DNA of 64,000 nt. Origin: CAZRIE01 sp964600075. Its GTDB lineage: Bacteria > Bacteroidota > Bacteroidia > Flavobacteriales > Flavobacteriaceae. Position 1 is the stretch's first letter, and the number at the start of each line of letters is the position of its first letter. This document shows positions 18,053 through 27,552 of the stretch, one piece after another. The translations under genes and the position numbers were made by a program. The DNA is taken from positions 27,696 to 91,695 of the forward strand of contig CAZRIE010000007.1 in the NCBI GenBank assembly GCA_964600075.1, written 5' to 3'. Below the pieces are notes generated by a model. It ran no database searches, was not told where the DNA came from, and worked only from the letters and a program-made list of their open reading frames with translations.

Positions 18053-18205
18053 AAATTATCAGGTAAAAACTATATATTTAAATGATTTAGATTTTAAGTT
18101 TATGAACATGCGAAAAAAAAAGGGTAAATTCAATAGTCTTTGATTTTTTTTTTAGCTTTTTTGTTCACATATTTGCCCCATCAAGAAAGTGCGTTTTACC
18201 TTATG

Positions 18206-18213
18206 TACTTTTG
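18206..18213 (+). promoter_or_regulatory. -7 promoter element of dnaA
   Basis: TACTTTTG matches TAnnTTTG exactly and lies 47 nt upstream of the dnaA ATG. No TTG is present at the normal -33 spacing. Transcription starting near 18219 would exclude the in-frame Met codon at 18189 and supports the start at 18261. Confidence 0.5.
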
Positions 18214-18260
18214 ATCAACTTTCGAAATCACTAACCAACAAAATTAAGATAAACTTTAAA

Positions 18261-19685
18261 ATGGGTGTTACTGCTAATTCCGTATGGGAAAATTGTTTGG
18301 GGTTTATCAAAGACAACATACAACCGCAGGCATTCAAGACATGGTTCGAGCCTATCAAACCGGTCAAACTTTCCGACAATGCCCTGAGCATTCAAGTACC
18401 CAGCAAATTTTTTTATGAATGGCTCGAAGAGCATTATGTGAAATTACTCAAAGTTGCACTAACAAAAGAATTGGGTGAAACGGCCAAGTTGGTTTACATT
18501 ATCCGTATGGAGAACACCTACGGAAATAAAGAACCTTTTACCGAAAAAATACCCAGCTCAAATCGAGGCAACATGGGCCCACAAGAAATGGACGTGCCCA
18601 TAAAATCAAAAAATCCCGAATTGAAGAATCCTTTTGTGATTCCGGGCATTCGCAATATAAAAATTGAATCCCAGCTCAATCCTAATTATAATTTTGATAA
18701 TTTCCTAGAAGGTGATTCCAACCGATTGGCTAGATCCGCCGGTATGGCCGTTGCAAATAAACCTGGAGGTACATCTTTCAATCCATTACTGGTATTTGGT
18801 GGCGTTGGTCTGGGCAAGACCCATTTGGCACATGCGATCGGTGTTGAAATCAAGGATAAGTATCCAGAACGCACGGTGCTCTATATTTCCGCAGAAAAAT
18901 TTACCCAACAATACATTGAATCGGTTAAGAAAAATACCCGAAACGATTTTATACATTTTTATCAGTTAATTGATGTGTTGATTATTGACGACGTCCAGTT
19001 TTTATCCGGAAAATCGGGCACACAAGATGTTTTCTTCCATATTTTCAATCATTTGCACCAAAACGGAAAGCAAGTCATCTTGACTTCTGACAAGGCCCCG
19101 GTCGACATGCAAGATATTGAACAGCGCTTACTGTCTAGGTTCAAATGGGGGTTATCAGCAGAATTACAAACCCCCGATTATGAAACACGGGTTTCTATAC
19201 TTAAGAACAAATTGTATAGAGACGGTGTTGAAATGCCCAATGATATTGTCGATTATGTCGCCAAACATATCAAAACGAATATTCGTGAATTGGAAGGTGC
19301 CATTATTTCATTGATTGCTCAATCATCTTTCAACAAAAAAGAGGTTACCATAGAACTTGCCCAACAGGTCGTTGAAAAGTTCGTGAAAAATACCAAGCGC
19401 GAAGTTTCCATCGATTACATTCAAAAGGTAGTGTCCGATTATTTCGAGATGGATGTTGGCACCTTGCAATCTAAGACCCGTAAGCGACATATCGTTCAAG
19501 CAAGGCAATTGGCTATGTTCTTCGCGAAAAAGTTAACAAAGGCCTCTTTGGCAAGCATTGGGTCGCAAATTGGCAAGAGAGACCATGCCACGGTTTTGCA
19601 TGCCTGTAAAACAGTTGATAATCTGGCGGAAACCGATAAGCAATTCCGGAAATATATCGAAGACCTTACCAAGAAATTATCCTAG
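18261..19685 (+). CDS. dnaA: chromosomal replication initiator DnaA
   Basis: Binds DnaA boxes at the origin and melts DNA to start replication. With the start at 18261 (MGVTANSVWENC) it has 474 residues, the family norm. Domain I is at the N terminus, Walker A is GGVGLGKTH (180-188), Walker B LIIDDVQFL, and the domain IV signature IGKRDHATVLHACKTV binds DNA. The frame is open back to 18189, but those codons precede the likely transcription start. I see no cluster of DnaA boxes nearby, so the origin is probably elsewhere. The phosphatase gene follows after 7 nt. Confidence 0.97.
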   Translation: MGVTANSVWENCLGFIKDNIQPQAFKTWFEPIKPVKLSDNALSIQVPSKFFYEWLEEHYVKLLKVALTKELGETAKLVYIIRMENTYGNKEPFTEKIPSSNRGNMGPQEMDVPIKSKNPELKNPFVIPGIRNIKIESQLNPNYNFDNFLEGDSNRLARSAGMAVANKPGGTSFNPLLVFGGVGLGKTHLAHAIGVEIKDKYPERTVLYISAEKFTQQYIESVKKNTRNDFIHFYQLIDVLIIDDVQFLSGKSGTQDVFFHIFNHLHQNGKQVILTSDKAPVDMQDIEQRLLSRFKWGLSAELQTPDYETRVSILKNKLYRDGVEMPNDIVDYVAKHIKTNIRELEGAIISLIAQSSFNKKEVTIELAQQVVEKFVKNTKREVSIDYIQKVVSDYFEMDVGTLQSKTRKRHIVQARQLAMFFAKKLTKASLASIGSQIGKRDHATVLHACKTVDNLAETDKQFRKYIEDLTKKLS

Positions 19686-19692
19686 TTGCGAC

Positions 19693-20142
19693 ATGAAAAC
19701 CAAAGTCTTAATGGTCTGCCTCGGAAATATCTGTAGGTCGCCATTGGCGGAAGGTATTCTTCAGAATAAGGTTGACCCAGAAATCGTTCATGTAGATTCG
19801 GCAGGTACTGGCGGCTATCATATCGGAAACTCGCCAGATCCCCGTTCAATTTCAGTAGCCCGAAAATATGGACTGAACATCGAAAAACAGCACTGTCGTC
19901 AGTTTCGAACTACCGATTTCAAGATATTTGATGTAATTTATGCAATGGACAATAGCAACTATAACGACATTGTTGCTTTGGCTAGTTCGCAAGAAGACAT
20001 TATAAAAGTAAAATTATTATTGGGGGAAGTAGATTTTCCCCAAAAAGAAGTCCCCGACCCCTACTGGGATGATGATGGATTTGAAAAAGTCTTTCATATG
20101 ATAGATACGGCCTGCGAAGCTATTGCCCGAAAATTACAATAA
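19693..20142 (+). CDS. low molecular weight protein-tyrosine-phosphatase
   Basis: A 149-residue LMW-PTP. The P-loop CLGNICRSP holds the nucleophile Cys9 and Arg15, and the general acid Asp lies in VPDPYWDDD. It removes phosphate from tyrosines, or from arginines in some family members; the substrate is unknown here. The start at 19693 lies 7 nt after dnaA, and the longer open frame upstream overlaps dnaA and is not used. It should be cotranscribed with dnaA and the methylase gene downstream. Confidence 0.93.
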   Translation: MKTKVLMVCLGNICRSPLAEGILQNKVDPEIVHVDSAGTGGYHIGNSPDPRSISVARKYGLNIEKQHCRQFRTTDFKIFDVIYAMDNSNYNDIVALASSQEDIIKVKLLLGEVDFPQKEVPDPYWDDDGFEKVFHMIDTACEAIARKLQ

Positions 20143-20151
20143 ACCATACCA

Positions 20152-20877
20152 ATGGCAAACAGAACAACTGGCATAGGAAAACTCTATTTGATTCCCACTA
20201 CCCTAGGTGAAAACGAACCTTTAGAGGTTTTACCAATTTCAATCAAACAGGCTATAGAAGACATTGACCATTATATAGTCGAAAATGAAAAATCGGCTCG
20301 ACGGTTTATCAAAAAAATAAGTCCGAGAAAATCACAGTCTAGTCTTCATATTTCGGTACTGAACAAATACACCGAAGTAGAGGAAATACCCACCCTACTA
20401 AAACCCTGCCTCGAAGGTTATAATACCGGGATACTTTCTGAAGCCGGATGCCCGGGTATCGCAGACCCTGGAGCAGATGTTGTTCGTATGGCCCATGATA
20501 AAAGTATTCAAGTAATTCCCCTGGTAGGGCCTTCTTCAATTATTTTGGCATTAATGGCCAGCGGCATGAACGGCCAGAGTTTCGCCTTTAACGGATATTT
20601 ACCCATCGACACCCCAGAACGGAAGAGCGCCATAAAACGCCTTGAAAAACTTTCAAGAGATTTTAAGCAATCGCAGCTTTTCATTGAAACCCCGTATCGA
20701 AACGACAAATTATTTGTCGAGCTGGTCAAAACCTTACACCCTAATACCCGTTTGTGTGTTGCTTGCGATATTACGTTACTGAATGAATATATCGCTACTA
20801 AAACCGCAAATGACTGGAAAAAAACGAATGTCGAACTCCATAAAAGGCCAACTATCTTTATCATACAAGGTCAATAA
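20152..20877 (+). CDS. SAM-dependent methyltransferase, RsmI/tetrapyrrole-methylase family
   Basis: A 241-residue protein of the tetrapyrrole methylase fold, related to RsmI, which 2'-O-methylates C1402 of 16S rRNA. Visible motifs are GKLYLIPTTLGE, SEAGCPGIADPGA and VGPSSIILALMASGMNGQ. It is shorter than canonical RsmI (about 280) and lacks its usual C-terminal extension, and the N-terminal motif differs from the usual TPIGN. It may therefore be an RsmI-like paralogue rather than RsmI itself. It starts 9 nt after the phosphatase gene. Confidence 0.8.
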   Translation: MANRTTGIGKLYLIPTTLGENEPLEVLPISIKQAIEDIDHYIVENEKSARRFIKKISPRKSQSSLHISVLNKYTEVEEIPTLLKPCLEGYNTGILSEAGCPGIADPGADVVRMAHDKSIQVIPLVGPSSIILALMASGMNGQSFAFNGYLPIDTPERKSAIKRLEKLSRDFKQSQLFIETPYRNDKLFVELVKTLHPNTRLCVACDITLLNEYIATKTANDWKKTNVELHKRPTIFIIQGQ

Positions 20878-20984
20878 TTGAAAAAATTAAAATTTATATC
20901 AATTGTTGTCGCACTTAGCATAGTCGAAGGCCTAAGAACACAAAGGTTTTTCAATTGCGCTCAAACTGCCAGTTTGGTATGAGT

Positions 20985-21017
20985 ACAAAAAAATAAACCC
21001 CGATATAATTATCGGGG
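20985..21017 (-). terminator. rho-independent terminator of the 21062 gene
   Basis: A perfect 8-bp stem CCCCGATA / TATCGGGG with a 4-nt loop. Read on the minus strand, the stem is followed by TTTATTTTTTTG, a good U tract. Confidence 0.85.
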
Positions 21018-21061
21018 CCTATCCATTTTCATATGTACAAATAATCGTAAAAGAGCGAACT

Positions 21062-21694
21062 TTAAACTTTCGGATTTCGTTTGGGCGATACGTGTGAAAC
21101 GTCATAGCCAGAAAACTTTTTCATATACTTGGCAATGTTCGTTCCGTAACTGTCGGCGACATCAAAAGCGCCCCAAGAGCGTAAATATTTCTTCACGTTG
21201 CCAGCGCCGGCTAAATGTGCGGCTGCCAACATGCCGGATTCCGTAATAAAGACCCCATCGATTTGTTTACCTACAAAGCGATCGATATCTTTTCTAAGAA
21301 TCCATTTATTACGGGCAATATTGGTGTGAAAGGCCCTTTCTTGCAACACTGGATCGTTCAAAAAAAGCGTAGCATTATAAACACCCATTAGCTGCAGGGT
21401 ACCTATACCGAATTGATATTTTCCCAAATACCCCAAGGTATTGGTAATAAAATAATTGCCTTGGGACTCTTTAAAGGCCAAGGCTTCTTTGAAGCCGATG
21501 TATGAGCTTCCTAAAAAAGGAGGAGCCATTAACATCGTTGTAATGCGCGTGGTCTTGTTTTTGGGGAACAAAACCTCAGTAGGTTCAGTTACTTTAAGGG
21601 TTTCAGGCACTTCTACCATTGCAGGTTTAGATGCAAAACTCAATAAAATAAAGGTAATGACGAGGGGGCTCGTAAAACGTAGCCACTTTCTCAT
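21062..21694 (-). CDS. lysozyme-like / transglycosylase-like exported protein
   Basis: A 210-residue protein with an N-terminal membrane segment or signal peptide (about 8-22). The central part (FKEALAFKESQGNY, then LGYLGKYQFGIGTL and GMLAAAHLAGAGNVKKYL) has the layout of lytic-transglycosylase/lysozyme-like domains, with Glu in FKESQGNY as candidate catalytic acid. It probably cuts or binds peptidoglycan in the periplasm. It is monocistronic with its own terminator, downstream of the mltG operon. The fold assignment comes from motif resemblance. Confidence 0.65.
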   Translation of the reverse strand: MRKWLRFTSPLVITFILLSFASKPAMVEVPETLKVTEPTEVLFPKNKTTRITTMLMAPPFLGSSYIGFKEALAFKESQGNYFITNTLGYLGKYQFGIGTLQLMGVYNATLFLNDPVLQERAFHTNIARNKWILRKDIDRFVGKQIDGVFITESGMLAAAHLAGAGNVKKYLRSWGAFDVADSYGTNIAKYMKKFSGYDVSHVSPKRNPKV

Positions 21695-21840
21695 ACATTA
21701 TTATTTCATAAGACTTACGGTAAAAATAACCTGCTTATATTTCAAAGGTCAAAGATAAACGTGATTTTATCTCTTCTTGAAAAGACTTTGTTAAAAATAC
21801 CTAGTTTTAGTTAAGAAGTCCCAAAGTTAAGACGTATTAC

Positions 21841-22884
21841 CTATCGATTGATTTTTTGTGCATTTATCCACCTGATATACTGCACTTTATTTCGGTTATG
21901 TTGTGCCGCAGTCTTTGCGAACTTATGATAACCGAAATCTTCGACATTGGCGACCATATATATATAATCATGTTTTTCAGGGTTTAAAACGGCATCGATT
22001 GCCGAGATATCTGGCATTGTAATAGGCCCTGGTGGAACACCGCTATATTTATAAGTATTGTAAGGAGAGTCCAATTCCAAATCTTTGTAAAGCACCCTTT
22101 TAATCACCAAGTCAAAATTACCCGATTGCTTTTTCATCGAATAGATAACAGTTGGGTCTGCCTGTAATAGCATTCCCATTCGCAGTCTGTTCAGGTAAAG
22201 CCCTGCAACTCTGGGCCTTTCTTCAACTTTAGCGGTTTCTTTGTGCACTATAGATGCTAAGGCGATTACCTCATTTGGTTTCAGGTTCTGTGATTTCGCT
22301 TTTTCCAACCGCGAATCGTTCCAAAAAGCCTTGTATTCCTTTAGCATTCGGTCGCGAAACTTTTCAGCCGAGGTATTCCAGAAAAACTCGTAACTATTCG
22401 GAAGGTACATTGCCAATTTTGAATCGTCATTGAATCCATTCGCTTTTAAAAAATCGACCTCTTGAAAAGCATTAAGAAGAGAAATACTATCCGGTTCGAT
22501 TTGAGAAGAAATTCTACCGGCCAAATCGGACAAGGTTTCCTGATTGTTAAAGGCAACTTTTACTGGAATATTATTGCTGCGCAGCGAATTAATAATTTCA
22601 TTGTTGTTCATTCCCTTTTTTATGGCATATTTGCCGCCTTTAAAATTTGCCGCATACCCTTTACGTTTAGCTACTTGCTCAAAAGAATTCAAATTTTCCA
22701 AAAGCGGACTCAAGAGTTCCTTAACTTCACTAAAATCCGTATTAGAAGGTATATAGAGATATGCTTCATCATTCTCGAAAGTCGTATTCGGGGAGAAAAT
22801 GGCGCCGTAGACCGTATAAGCGAATACACCTCCTGCAACAAGGCCGGCAAGCAGAACAAACAATAAGATACGTTTTATATACAT
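21841..22884 (-). CDS. mltG: endolytic transglycosylase MltG
   Basis: Cleaves nascent peptidoglycan strands and may terminate glycan synthesis. The 347 residues are the normal size. An N-terminal transmembrane anchor (about 6-27) is followed by a LysM-like region and the catalytic YceG domain with ALASIVHKETAKVEERPRVAG, where the Glu of KET is the likely catalytic residue. The motifs LLQADPTVIY and SPYNTY follow. It lies 69 nt downstream of the GNAT gene and is probably in a dapF-GNAT-mltG unit, which links DAP synthesis with wall remodelling. Confidence 0.95.
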   Translation of the reverse strand: MYIKRILLFVLLAGLVAGGVFAYTVYGAIFSPNTTFENDEAYLYIPSNTDFSEVKELLSPLLENLNSFEQVAKRKGYAANFKGGKYAIKKGMNNNEIINSLRSNNIPVKVAFNNQETLSDLAGRISSQIEPDSISLLNAFQEVDFLKANGFNDDSKLAMYLPNSYEFFWNTSAEKFRDRMLKEYKAFWNDSRLEKAKSQNLKPNEVIALASIVHKETAKVEERPRVAGLYLNRLRMGMLLQADPTVIYSMKKQSGNFDLVIKRVLYKDLELDSPYNTYKYSGVPPGPITMPDISAIDAVLNPEKHDYIYMVANVEDFGYHKFAKTAAQHNRNKVQYIRWINAQKINR

Positions 22885-22953
22885 TGAGCTTATTTTCTAT
22901 AGTATGTATTCTTTTTGAACAAATTCCAACTTCCAAAAATCAGAAATTGAAAC

Positions 22954-23478
22954 TTAGACCGTCAGTTTCTGAAACAGAATTTCGTTTTTGTACTTTCCTT
23001 CAAAAAAAATCCAATCTTTTTTGACCCCTACTTCTTTAAATCCTAGTTTTTTGAATAAGTGTATGCTAGCCCGATTGTCTTCCATCACATTGGCATAGAG
23101 TTGTCTAAGTGCCAAGATAGAAAAAGCATATTCTGACAATAATCTGATAGCCTCCGCCCCTACTCCCTTATTTCGATTCTCTTCGTTCAATATAACAATA
23201 CCCATACCTGCTCTATGGTTTTTAGGGTCAAAATCGAAAAGGTCGATAAGTCCAATCACGTTTTCATTAACACCACATATACAGAGCCTTAGCTGCTTTA
23301 CATCATAAATATCGCGATGAGCATTATCTAAATATTGCTTTAGAACATGTTTGGAATACGGCGTTGTTGTGCCGCTGATTTCCCAAACATCCGGGTTGTT
23401 TTCCAGCTCGTACAGAAACCCAAGATCGTCAGGTTCCAAAGCCCTCAACTTTATATTTTTTCCCTTTAAACTCAACAT
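22954..23478 (-). CDS. GNAT N-acetyltransferase, RimJ/RimL-like
   Basis: A 174-residue acetyltransferase. The N terminus IKLRALEPDDLGFLYELENN is typical of RimJ/RimL-type GNATs, the CoA loop is NRNKGVGAEA, and the C-terminal LFKKLGFKEVGVKKDWIFFEG completes the fold. The substrate is unknown. Its start overlaps the end of dapF by 7 nt, so the two are coupled. Confidence 0.88.
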   Translation of the reverse strand: MLSLKGKNIKLRALEPDDLGFLYELENNPDVWEISGTTTPYSKHVLKQYLDNAHRDIYDVKQLRLCICGVNENVIGLIDLFDFDPKNHRAGMGIVILNEENRNKGVGAEAIRLLSEYAFSILALRQLYANVMEDNRASIHLFKKLGFKEVGVKKDWIFFEGKYKNEILFQKLTV

Positions 23479-24248
23479 TCGAGTTCTCCTTTAAATACCT
23501 GTTGGGCCGGACCGATGAGAAAAATATCCTTATAAACTCCTGTCTCTTTTCTGAACCGCACCTTCAATTCGCCGCCCTCAGTAAGTATTGTCACCTCTTC
23601 GGTATCGGCTTTACCCGCATTGTGCATGGCTAGAGCAACCGCGGTAACTCCAGTACCACATGATAAGGTTTCATCTTCCACACCCCGTTCATAAGTTCGG
23701 ACTGCAAAAACATAATTTCCAAGTGCTTCGACGAAATTAATATTGCTACCCGACTTTCCATAAAGTCCGTAACGTATTTTTTTACCTTCCTCAAAAACCT
23801 TAAAATCCTTTACATTTTCTACCATTTGTACATGATGCGGAGAACCGGTATCAAGAAATACGTAATTAGGTTTTTCTTTGATTTCAGAAACATCTTGCAT
23901 CTGAAGGCTAACGATACTATTTTTTATTGAGGCTCGGTGCCGGCCATCAGCCGCGTTGAAAGTTGTTTCATCGTCGATGATATTGAGGTGCTTTGCAAAG
24001 GCAACCGTGCATCTTCCGCCATTACCACAAAGGCTTCCTTCATTACCATCTGCATTGAAATAGACCATTTTAAAATCTGACAATTCGTCATTCTCGAGAA
24101 CAATGAATCCATCGGCCCCTATACCAAACTTTCGGTCACATAATGAAGCTACCAGTTTGGTATTGTTTTTGGGAAATTGCAACGAGCGGTTATCGATAAG
24201 AATAAAATCGTTTCCGGTGCCTTGATATTTATAAAAGGTTAGTAACAT
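23472..24248 (-). CDS. dapF: diaminopimelate epimerase
   Basis: Converts LL- to meso-diaminopimelate for lysine and peptidoglycan synthesis. The 258 residues match the family. The two active-site cysteines are Cys74 in GSLCGNGGRC and Cys197 in ETLSCGTGVTAVAL, and the N terminus has YQGTGNDFILID. It heads a likely dapF-GNAT-mltG operon. A TATATTTG box on the minus strand at 24265-24272 is a candidate -7 element. Confidence 0.96.
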   Translation of the reverse strand: MLLTFYKYQGTGNDFILIDNRSLQFPKNNTKLVASLCDRKFGIGADGFIVLENDELSDFKMVYFNADGNEGSLCGNGGRCTVAFAKHLNIIDDETTFNAADGRHRASIKNSIVSLQMQDVSEIKEKPNYVFLDTGSPHHVQMVENVKDFKVFEEGKKIRYGLYGKSGSNINFVEALGNYVFAVRTYERGVEDETLSCGTGVTAVALAMHNAGKADTEEVTILTEGGELKVRFRKETGVYKDIFLIGPAQQVFKGELEC

Positions 24249-24264
24249 AATTTATAGCAAGCCA

Positions 24265-24272
24265 CAAATATA
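24265..24272 (-). promoter_or_regulatory. -7 promoter element of dapF
   Basis: The minus strand reads TATATTTG (consensus TAnnTTTG), 17 nt upstream of the dapF ATG. No -33 TTG is seen at normal spacing. Confidence 0.5.
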
Positions 24273-24437
24273 GGATTTTATCCCCATTGACCCGAGCCAC
24301 TGAAGCTTGCTAATTATGACACCATAAGAATCGGAATTAAGATTTATTTGGCAGTTAAAAAGTAGTTAAAGCTGTTTTACTACTTATTCAAATGGAGTAA
24401 TTTTAACAATCTAAAGGAAAATATAAAAAACAGAAGC

Positions 24438-25832
24438 ATGAAGAGAATTGCAAGTACATTTTTGATTGCCCTATTCGCAGGGGCAATTACATTGGGCGCG
24501 TACAAGGTGTTTTTTGAAAAACCAGAATATAAGATAATATCGGAAAATGATGGGGCATCACTTTTCAATACAAGTTTTACACCCACATCACCCAAAGGAT
24601 CGGGTCTTAATGAGGTAGATTTTACAGTAGCCGCAGAAACTACAGTAAATGCTGTAGTGCATGTTAAAAATGTAACTACAAATCGTGGCCGAACAGGTTG
24701 GGATTTTTTCTATGGTTCCGGTAGTGGTAGTGATCGGCCTCAAGTAGGCACGGGATCAGGGGTAATCATTTCCCAAGACGGCTATATCGTAACCAACAAT
24801 CATGTAATAGCGAAGGCGAATCAATTGCAAGTGACATTGAACAACAACAAGACATACGATGCCGAACTAATTGGTACAGACCCAAATTCAGATATCGCGC
24901 TGATAAAAATTGATACAGAACGAAAATTACCGTATTTGGCCTTTGGGGACTCTGACAACATAAAGATCGGGGAATGGGTCTTGGCCGTTGGTAATCCCTT
25001 TAATTTAACTTCTACCGTAACTGCAGGTATCGTTAGTGCAAAAGCAAGAAATTTAGGTAAGGTCGACCAATCCTTTATTCAAACCGATGCTGCCGTAAAC
25101 CCTGGAAACAGCGGAGGGGCTTTGGTAAACACTAATGGAGATCTAGTAGGAATCAATACGGCCATCACCTCACAGACTGGCTCCTATGTCGGCTATTCGT
25201 TTGCAGTACCAAGTAACATCGCCAAAAAAGTAGTTGATGATATTTTAGAATATGGTAACGTACAAAAAGGAATCTTAGGAATAAGTGCAGCCCGAGTGAA
25301 TACGCCCTATGCCATTGAAAAAGGTTTGAATGAAATCGAAGGCGTATATATTATGGGCATTGAAGAAGGCACTGGTGCTGAAGAAGCTGATTTAAGGGAA
25401 GGTGACATTATTAAAAAAGTCGACAATATTAAAGTGAGAAAGTTTGCCGACCTTACGGGCTACCTTTCGTCAAAAAGACCTAATGATTCCGTAGAAGTAG
25501 CTATTGATAGGGATGGGGAAGAATTTAGTGTGCCCGTCGTACTTAAGAAGAGACAGACTGTAACTGTGCCTAATATGGGCCTAGATGTCAAAAATCTATC
25601 GAAAGACGATATGAAAAAGTTCAAGACCAAGAAAGGGGTCAAAGTCGTGGGGGTTCCTGAGATGTATCGTGGCTATGGTCTTGATGGTAAAGTCTTACTC
25701 TCTCTAGATGATGAAGAAATAAACGATGTAGAGCAAGCAAGAACCCTCTTCGGGGGTATTTCGAAATATGGAAGAACCATAATCACAATGATTAATGAAG
25801 ACGGTGAAAGAGAACGTTTGATTTTTCAATAA
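24438..25832 (+). CDS. HtrA/Deg family periplasmic serine protease
   Basis: A 464-residue trypsin-like peptidase for envelope protein quality control. The N-terminal hydrophobic segment (about 6-24) anchors or exports it. The catalytic triad is His in VTNNHVIAK, Asp in NSDIALIKI and Ser in PGNSGGALV. At least one PDZ domain follows (GILGISAARVNT; EGDIIKKVDN), plus a second, diverged PDZ-like segment at the C terminus. It is a single gene with its own terminator. Whether it corresponds to DegP, DegQ or DegS cannot be decided. Confidence 0.94.
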   Translation: MKRIASTFLIALFAGAITLGAYKVFFEKPEYKIISENDGASLFNTSFTPTSPKGSGLNEVDFTVAAETTVNAVVHVKNVTTNRGRTGWDFFYGSGSGSDRPQVGTGSGVIISQDGYIVTNNHVIAKANQLQVTLNNNKTYDAELIGTDPNSDIALIKIDTERKLPYLAFGDSDNIKIGEWVLAVGNPFNLTSTVTAGIVSAKARNLGKVDQSFIQTDAAVNPGNSGGALVNTNGDLVGINTAITSQTGSYVGYSFAVPSNIAKKVVDDILEYGNVQKGILGISAARVNTPYAIEKGLNEIEGVYIMGIEEGTGAEEADLREGDIIKKVDNIKVRKFADLTGYLSSKRPNDSVEVAIDRDGEEFSVPVVLKKRQTVTVPNMGLDVKNLSKDDMKKFKTKKGVKVVGVPEMYRGYGLDGKVLLSLDDEEINDVEQARTLFGGISKYGRTIITMINEDGERERLIFQ

Positions 25833-25854
25833 AGTGAAACTAAAAAACACGTAG

Positions 25855-25887
25855 ACAAAAGCGCCCCGATTGGGGCGCTTTTTATTT
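25855..25887 (+). terminator. terminator of the HtrA gene
   Basis: Stem GCGCCCC / GGGGCGC with loop GATT, preceded by AAAA and followed by TTTTTATTT. Confidence 0.92.
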
Positions 25888-25955
25888 CTAAAATTCAAGA
25901 AAACGTTTGAAATACGTAATTTAGTAATGGTACATATTAATCCGAACCATAAAAG

Positions 25956-27404
25956 ATGAATCAAAATGCATCCTACGAAAAAGAACTTGCTTTTCAGGCA
26001 GATAGAAGAAAAGCCACTACCGAATTCATAAAATTGGTCAGTTACCTTTGGTATGATAAATCGATAGAAATCGTAATCTTCAAAAATCAGGTTATCGATA
26101 AAAATGTAAGTGACATTATCAATCTTCATGAATACGCAGGTGAATTCGTGCAGAAACCAATATCAATCTTTGATTCAGTTGAAATTCTAAGAGCCATAAG
26201 TGATATAAAACTGCCTGCCTCTAAATTAGATATCGGTAAACTCACTTATGAATATCACTCCGAAGATAATAGCGTCGATGATGTAAAAGCCTTTGTTTTC
26301 AATAAACTCAAAGATGCCTACGAAACGGACGCCATACAACCAAAAGACTTAGTATTGTATGGATTTGGGAGAATCGGAAGACTTTTGGCCCGTGAGCTTA
26401 TGGCCAAGACCGGAAAAGGCAATCAATTACGCCTCAGGGCCATAGTGACAAGAGATAGTTCAACAGCTGGAATACTGGAAAAAAGAGCCAATTTGCTCCG
26501 TACCGATTCCGTTCACGGTAAATTTATGGGTACTGTCGATACCGATTTTGAGAATAATGCACTCGTTATAAACGGTACGACGGTATATATGATTAATGCT
26601 GACAGACCGGAAGCAATCGATTACACAAAATATGGAATAAAAGATGCCCTTATTATAGACAATACCGGAGCATTTAGAACGAAAACGGAGTTGGCCCGAC
26701 ATTTAAAGTCCGAGGGAGCTGTTCAGGTGCTGCTTACGGCACCTGGCAAAGAAATACCAAACATTGTACATGGCGTAAACCATAAAATGTATGACCCTGA
26801 TACACTGAAAATATGTTCGGCGGCTTCTTGTACAACAAATGCAATATCGCCTATTTTGAAAATTGTGGAAGATTCTTTTGGCATAAAAAAGGGGCATTTA
26901 GAAACCATACATGCTTACACCAACGACCAGAATTTGGTTGATAATATGCATGGGAAATATAGAAGAGGCAGGGCCGCAGCATTGAATATGGTAATTACGG
27001 AGACCGGTGCGGGTCAGGCTGTTGCGAAAGCAATTCCTTCACTAAAAGGGAAGTTGACATCAAATGCCATTAGGGTGCCAGTGCCCAACGGTTCGCTGGC
27101 TATCTTGAATCTGGAGATAAAAAACAAGACTTCTTTAAGTGGCATCAATACCGTGATTAAAAAATATGCGCTTGAAGGCGATTTGGTCGAACAGATAAAA
27201 TACTCCTTAAGTAAAGAAATGGTGTCCTCCGATGTTGTAGGTACTTCGGCACCTGCCATATACGATAGCAATGCCACTATACTTACCGGTAATGGAAAAA
27301 ATATCGTCCTTTATATCTGGTACGATAATGAATATGGTTACTCACACCAGGTAATACGTTTGGCGAAATATATTGCAAAGGTCAGACGATACACCTATTA
27401 TTAG
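25956..27404 (+). CDS. glyceraldehyde-3-phosphate dehydrogenase, long form
   Basis: Interconverts glyceraldehyde 3-phosphate and 1,3-bisphosphoglycerate. The catalytic core has the dinucleotide loop GFGRIGR, the nucleophile Cys292 in SCTTNAISPILK and the phosphate-site segment NMVITETGAGQAVAKAIPSL. At 482 residues it is about 150 longer than the classical enzyme, with an extra N-terminal region (1-130) that is mostly helical and not recognisable as a known domain. This long type is widespread in Bacteroidetes. A classical-length GAPDH probably exists elsewhere, so this one may serve gluconeogenesis; that is an inference. Confidence 0.93.
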   Translation: MNQNASYEKELAFQADRRKATTEFIKLVSYLWYDKSIEIVIFKNQVIDKNVSDIINLHEYAGEFVQKPISIFDSVEILRAISDIKLPASKLDIGKLTYEYHSEDNSVDDVKAFVFNKLKDAYETDAIQPKDLVLYGFGRIGRLLARELMAKTGKGNQLRLRAIVTRDSSTAGILEKRANLLRTDSVHGKFMGTVDTDFENNALVINGTTVYMINADRPEAIDYTKYGIKDALIIDNTGAFRTKTELARHLKSEGAVQVLLTAPGKEIPNIVHGVNHKMYDPDTLKICSAASCTTNAISPILKIVEDSFGIKKGHLETIHAYTNDQNLVDNMHGKYRRGRAAALNMVITETGAGQAVAKAIPSLKGKLTSNAIRVPVPNGSLAILNLEIKNKTSLSGINTVIKKYALEGDLVEQIKYSLSKEMVSSDVVGTSAPAIYDSNATILTGNGKNIVLYIWYDNEYGYSHQVIRLAKYIAKVRRYTYY

Positions 27405-27552
27405 TCAGATGCTTAATTTCCAGAATAAATCACATAATTTTTAACGGGAAATCTTACCGGCACACAACCTTATCCGTGATTTTTTTTCTTAATTGATAAT
27501 ATTCAATTACTTTAGTCGCTTCTAACTGATTAATTCAAAGAATCAAGTGAAC

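Noticed and set aside
17601..18260. Chromosomal origin next to dnaA
   Set aside because: No cluster of TTATCCACA-like boxes or AT-rich unwinding repeats was found around dnaA; A/T runs alone do not support an origin.
20890..20990. TAGTCGAAGGC ... TTGCGCTCAA segment as a repeat element
   Set aside because: It resembles degenerate TCGA-type spacer palindromes, but no second copy was seen in this window, so it was not called.
22462..22866. 134-codon open frame opposite mltG
   Set aside because: Antisense shadow of a clearly identified gene.
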